The notes beneath the pieces were generated by a model, which was not told the DNA's origin, searched no databases, and worked only from the letters and a program-made list of their open reading frames with translations. The position numbers and the translations under genes are program-made. A DNA stretch of 64,000 nt from Sthenelais limicola (lineage: Eukaryota; Annelida; Polychaeta; Phyllodocida; Sigalionidae): contig OW804096.1 of NCBI GenBank assembly GCA_942159475.1, forward strand, positions 109,404,194 through 109,468,193, read 5' to 3'. Shown here piece after piece: positions 59,434 through 64,000 of this stretch. Positions within the stretch are counted from its first letter, which is position 1. Every line of letters starts with the position of its first letter.

Positions 59434-62400
59434 AATTTTGCCTCATATTATCTAGAGAAAAACAAGGGGTGAGGTCCTAGCGAAACAGGTGGTAAGCTGC
59501 ATTAATGATCAATTGCAACACATACCGGCAGATCAACTCTTTTCCTGCCGGAATGTCATAAAGGATTCCCACGGAACGGAACACTAGTCGACTGCCATTC
59601 TATATATATATATTCCGTTTCATGTAGGTGTTTACAGTTGGATATGTGAATAATTTGGACATCAGATGAATCTATTTCATCCCCTATTCATCCAAAATGA
59701 CAGGTCTTTTAAAGCTGAGCTGGGCAGCAATGATCTTGCCTGTCAGGTACGATCGTCCCCGTAACCCTCCCTAAAAACCTCTTGGGTTTTATTGCCATTA
59801 ATAACATTTCGGTTACGTTCTTTTGATAGTCATCATTGCGGCCCAGTCAGATGAATTGAAATATCTCTGGGTACCAGTTCTCTCAAACTGTTCGGTTTCT
59901 CATGCTATCGGGGGAAGTCAAGATCAAAAACGATCTGTACCCACGCCTCGAATGAAAATCCTACTAAGTACTATAATATATTATATAATATGCGTAGTGA
60001 ATAATCAGCGGTCAAAAAAGTCCGGGGGCCATGCATCTGTCAACAAGTTTAAGAATAAGGACCTTGTTACATTTTGCTTCATCATCCAATTTCCACACAG
60101 AAGGTTCTATATCTTCAACTCAATTGAGGACCATATGTATGCGCCACGTATATACAGGCGCAACTAAGCCCAACTGGATCCCTGTGGACTAGGTCTCATT
60201 TAGATAATGGAGAAGGATTAAGGATAACTGGTCGAGTGATACAGCTCTGAGACGGAATCCAGACCAAGCGATACATAAGAAATACTATGCTTCCGATAGA
60301 ACCATTTATAATATGGAGGGAAAATGATAACATGGGTCATTTTTACAGGGAAAGACCATGCTTACTTGTAATATATTGTTGCTTTTTACTCGCCTCCATA
60401 CAGAATACACCCAGATGTGCCGTAAAAACTCCCAACCTCATCTAGAGAAATGGAATCGACCATTTTTATATGCCATATATATGTACATGGGGTTTTATCA
60501 GCATAGAAATACCAAATGTATGACTGCAATAATGGTCTTTAGGGGTGTAAAGACAAGGGGGGAATTGCTCGACTAACACCATCGCTGCCTTGAAGCGTGC
60601 GCGTGGGTGATACATTTCTCCAGCATGCTTGGCTGGTAACGATGCTAGAAAGCATGTAAATAAGCTGCATCATGTGACATTCAGAGAGACCTGGCCTCAC
60701 AACGGGAGTGGCTTGGAAAGGCCACAAAATCTAGTCATAGATCACCGCTAGAGTCAACACCACTGCTCTGGAAAAACTCGATCTTATTCAGAAGAGTGTA
60801 GAACATTTTAGGATTCGTGTACCAGTGTTGTAAAACAAAGGTTAGTAAACACAATCAAAATCCCCTATGGCGATACTTTAAAATTATGATAATATGGCTT
60901 TCTCCTCAGGGTTAAACACTTGAAATAGCTAGCATATATAAGTGTTATATTATATTTTTAAAAGGGTAGATGTTGGAACAAAATGGGAACAGCTAGGTCG
61001 TGAAAATATCTTTTCCTGAGAAAACATAACTTTTTAAATTAAGATGGCAAAGATTTTGAAATGAGACCCAGACTAGTGGTGCTTAACTCGAATGAAATCC
61101 TGCTCCTAAGGACGAAAAAATGATAATCCGAACCGAGCGAGTAAAACATGGTGATTGATTTTTTTGCGCAACAAAGACCGAAACTTGTCAAGACGTTAAG
61201 GTACTACGAAAACGTTCCTGTCTACCCATTTTTTCTAGCTGCCATTCTGATGAGGCTCAAGTTAGATGGAACAGACCATTATTCGCAGCAGGAACTGCGC
61301 TGCTTGCCATTCATCAGAAGACAACATACGACAAGAACGTCCACACATTACCCCAATGTGGCCATAAGGAAAAAATAAATACCCGGCATGGGATGTGATG
61401 CTAACACAAATGAAACCAGCAATAAAAGCTGTGTTGGAAAGACCCATACGTACATCCAAACAAACGCCGTGAAATAGTCATTTGTTGAATCTATGGCTCG
61501 CAATAAAGGATTAAAAGAAAAACAAAAGCACCAACCAAAATGATTCTCGGTTATATTTTTTGTAAAATCGAGATTATTTGGTAATACTAGTTATAAATGA
61601 ATGAAATAAATGGTTTTATTGCATCAAATTATTTCTTCTTAATTAATAAGACCCATTATTAATTATAGTGCTTATTAATACTAAATACTAGTAATACTAA
61701 AATAGTATGTGGGCACAGAATTCAAGTGAAAATACCAATTTAAGTCTTGGACCATTGTTCAACAATGTAGGAACCAGGAAGAGTATAATGTAAAGCTGAA
61801 TTTTGGGTGGAATAGAGGACACCTGGTGCATCATATCCTGAAGAGTCAGGGATTCTGAACTATGTGTTTCATATTAAAGTTAATGATGTTGGGGGGAAAT
61901 TTCTGTAGGAAAAGCATTGATCTCTCTATAGGGAAATCTAGATCTAGGTCTAGGTTAAAATCTCATAAATGATTAGTGACAATCAATAAAACTACAGGGC
62001 TCCATGCTAAAGTGTCTGTACTATTTGTAAGCAGGCACCATCTACACTCAGTGTGGCCTTAGAGTAAAACATCCCTTCTACTCTGAGGTGTGGCTACCCA
62101 CGTGAGTCCATCCTCGTTAGTTCGTGACTGCTTCCTAAACGATCCACATCGTTTATTCTCCATCTATATCTCCAAACGTTTTATTAACCAAATATTGTCG
62201 ATTTTCCTTAGCCTCAAATATTATTCAACTTGTTTTTAACTGTATTACATACTTGCAACGTAATGCTGCAAAAGATTGTGTGTGTACATGTATGTGTCAT
62301 TTATTGACTGTCTGCCTAATGCTTGATAAACATCGTTGTATTTGACCCTAATTGTGTCCATATGAATCAAATTATTTAATCAAATCGGTCGCCACTCTTA

Positions 62401-63667
62401 TGATGTGTTCAGCATTCTGGGGAGGGGGAACTCTTTTTAGAGGGAGCACTTTTTTCTGGATGGGATAGCCCAATCCTTCAAATCTCATTACCACACAGTG
62501 TTATCTACGTCAAGATTAATTAATCTTCTAAATTGGATTAGCCCAACACTTCCATGGTTGTTCCTTAATATCGAACAACGTGCTGGGAAATGAATTTGTG
62601 CCAAATCTTTTGCATACCACAGCAAAATAAAAGCTATAGTTCTATGCGGGGAATTTATGTAGAAACTCAAGATGACATTGTCAGAAATTGTATATTGTAC
62701 ATGGCGTAACATGACACGTTGGGGGAAAACTACCATATTCCTGTCAGTTAAAGATAGTTAATCGGTAAACTCAATTACATGAATGATAACTTGGTAACTA
62801 CATGCGAGATATAAGCATTTTTACCAACGCCACACTATAATCTATCTAATTTCTCCTGAAAAAAAGAGACTTGATTCATCCTTACCGGAGGCCTCAGGAT
62901 TAAAAACAACTGGTTATAGAAAGAAAGGGGGACGGCTGAAAAGAGAGAAACGTGGCTGATCGGGTATATTGATTAAATGCTACAAAATCTGCCATAGAAA
63001 GGGGGAGTGTGTCTGTAAGCCTGGTTGATTTGCAGTAACGCATTTATATAGCTGCATGCTCTCTAATTCCGGTACACACCAGCACATTATAGATGGTGTT
63101 TTATGGTAATTGACGCGGTGGTTCTGACGGCGCAGGTATCGGTGTGCCAGATTTATATTCTGCGCGACATACCAACCTGCGCAACTGTATTTGACAAAGG
63201 GGTGGGGCGTAGTCTCGCTGTATGCGATGCAAAACATTATAATAACCACAAAAGCTATAGGGCTTTTTTTAAAAAAAAGTGGTATAAAGGCGTGAACCGA
63301 GGGAGTAATGAGAATTGTTATGACCCAATGTACACCGTTATATGAATGTATAACTAGCAGCGTCGCGAGTTTTTTCACTCTATTTATTCCACTTCAACTC
63401 TGAGGAAATCCTATGTCTATGATTAATACAGTGTCAACAACCATATACAAGGAAAGATAAATGAGGACAAGAATATAGCATCTTGGAATGAACAATTATA
63501 TAAATCATGTTCAAGGCCAAAAACAGGACTGGCAATGCATTACATATAAAGACTATTCATATTGTATTGTTCGTAAGTAGGGGCAAGGCCACCAGATAAG
63601 AGAAGAAACTTTGCATAATGAATATATACACAAACCAATTTTAGAACCAAAGGTATTGTGTTACTTG
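59434..63667. other. Non-coding, nothing firm
   Basis: AT-rich with scattered frames; the largest (minus 62980-63378, 132 codons) has no recognised domain and a TTG start. An AT palindromic patch lies at about 61636-61690. No repeat family could be named. Confidence 0.35.
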
Positions 63668-63868
63668 ATGATTGAACGAAGCGATATGACTGCTATAAAA
63701 AGACTATTGTCATTTGTGTTACTTGCGTGTGCGCTCTTGAAACTGTGGCAAACATTTTCATCGTTGCCTTCCCACTTGGATAGAAGAAAAGACATAATAT
63801 TCAGACCACCTTTCACGGAAAAAGGCTCTGTCTACCTTCTTCCTATACTATACCACATTGCGCAATAA
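63668..63868 (+). CDS. Possible first exon: signal-anchor (type II membrane) N-terminus
   Basis: From ATG 63668 (or the in-frame ATG 63686) the frame reads MTAIKRLLSFVLLACALLKL, a basic start followed by a hydrophobic run. Then comes a polar stem-like region with HLDRRKDIIFRPPF. This is the shape of Golgi glycosyltransferase or sulfotransferase N-termini. The frame ends at a stop at 63868 and no convincing donor lies inside it, so either the protein is very short or the frame is accidental. No family is recognised. Confidence 0.25.
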   Translation: MIERSDMTAIKRLLSFVLLACALLKLWQTFSSLPSHLDRRKDIIFRPPFTEKGSVYLLPILYHIAQ

Positions 63869-64000
63869 GTACTATATTTATTCCCATTATTTTAGACATC
63901 GGGTCATAAGATATATATATCACTGACCACATTGTGAAGAACACAGATTTTTCTAAAGGTAATAACTGAAAATGCTTAGATGAGTCCTTAGTTCAAACAA

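Noticed and set aside
62980..63378. 132-codon minus-strand frame and its 80-codon antisense partner
   Set aside because: No methionine start for the long frame (TTG), no domain and no splice evidence; they overlap on both strands as chance frames do.
1..64000. CRISPR array, bacterial operon or prophage
   Set aside because: No spaced direct repeats of CRISPR type, no ribosome-binding sites and no tightly packed ORFs anywhere in the window.
1..64000. rRNA genes or complete tRNA genes
   Set aside because: I saw no conserved rRNA core words and no cloverleaf that closes; only tRNA-like fragments at about 711, 19350 and 26170.

Overview
The window reads as nuclear DNA of an invertebrate animal. 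It is AT-rich, has very low coding density and shows no bacterial-style ORF packing. It carries spliced-exon signatures and a dense layer of decayed retroelements, fold-back elements and short tandem repeats. The clearest host gene piece is one exon, on the minus strand at 919-1066, whose translation lines up with LRRC49, a leucine-rich-repeat subunit of the tubulin polyglutamylase complex. Such a protein points to a ciliated animal. I cannot name the phylum from the sequence. Most of the short open frames in the window are chance frames.

Layout. 1-13.5 kb: the LRRC49 exon, then intron or intergenic DNA with three large inverted repeats (161-293, 3070-3254, 4449-4808), a 33-bp tandem repeat and a 61-bp TA-flanked terminal-inverted-repeat element (11951-12011). 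13.5-20 kb: a decayed CR1/Jockey-like LINE. Its two halves (13554-14290 and about 19592-19985) flank a structurally complete LTR element at 14551-19345. That element has two LTRs of about 178 bp that are identical except for one C in a homopolymer, 4-bp target duplications, a candidate primer-binding site and a polypurine tract. Its internal region of about 4.4 kb has no recognisable gag or pol. 20-31 kb: microsatellite, G-run tract, hairpin and two or three candidate exons, the best being 28140-28424 on the minus strand. 31.8-33.5 kb: a duplicated repeat and the 3' end of a minus-strand LINE with its poly(A).

35.5-38.9 kb: relic of an envelope-bearing LTR retroelement on the minus strand. 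It holds an integrase C-terminal tail, a linker and an Env with signal peptide and transmembrane segment, broken by frameshifts and stops. It abuts a plus-strand LINE tail ending in (TTATC)n. 39-46 kb: a fold-back element, then little. 46325-46871 (minus): a long, GC-richer reading frame bounded by plausible splice sites, protein unknown. 48-55 kb: a LINE tail, a MITE with terminal inverted repeats, a 96-bp fold-back element with perfect 8-bp target duplications, homopolymers and purine tracts. 56.0-58.4 kb: a decayed DIRS-like reverse transcriptase/RNase H followed by a decayed LINE reverse transcriptase. 59-64 kb: a 127-bp duplication, then mostly empty, ending with a possible signal-anchor exon at 63668-63868.

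There is no operon-like cooperation between genes here. The coherent unit with the most biological interest is the non-coding LTR element. It keeps every cis signal that can be seen for retrotransposition, has near-identical LTRs implying recent movement, and so would need proteins supplied in trans.
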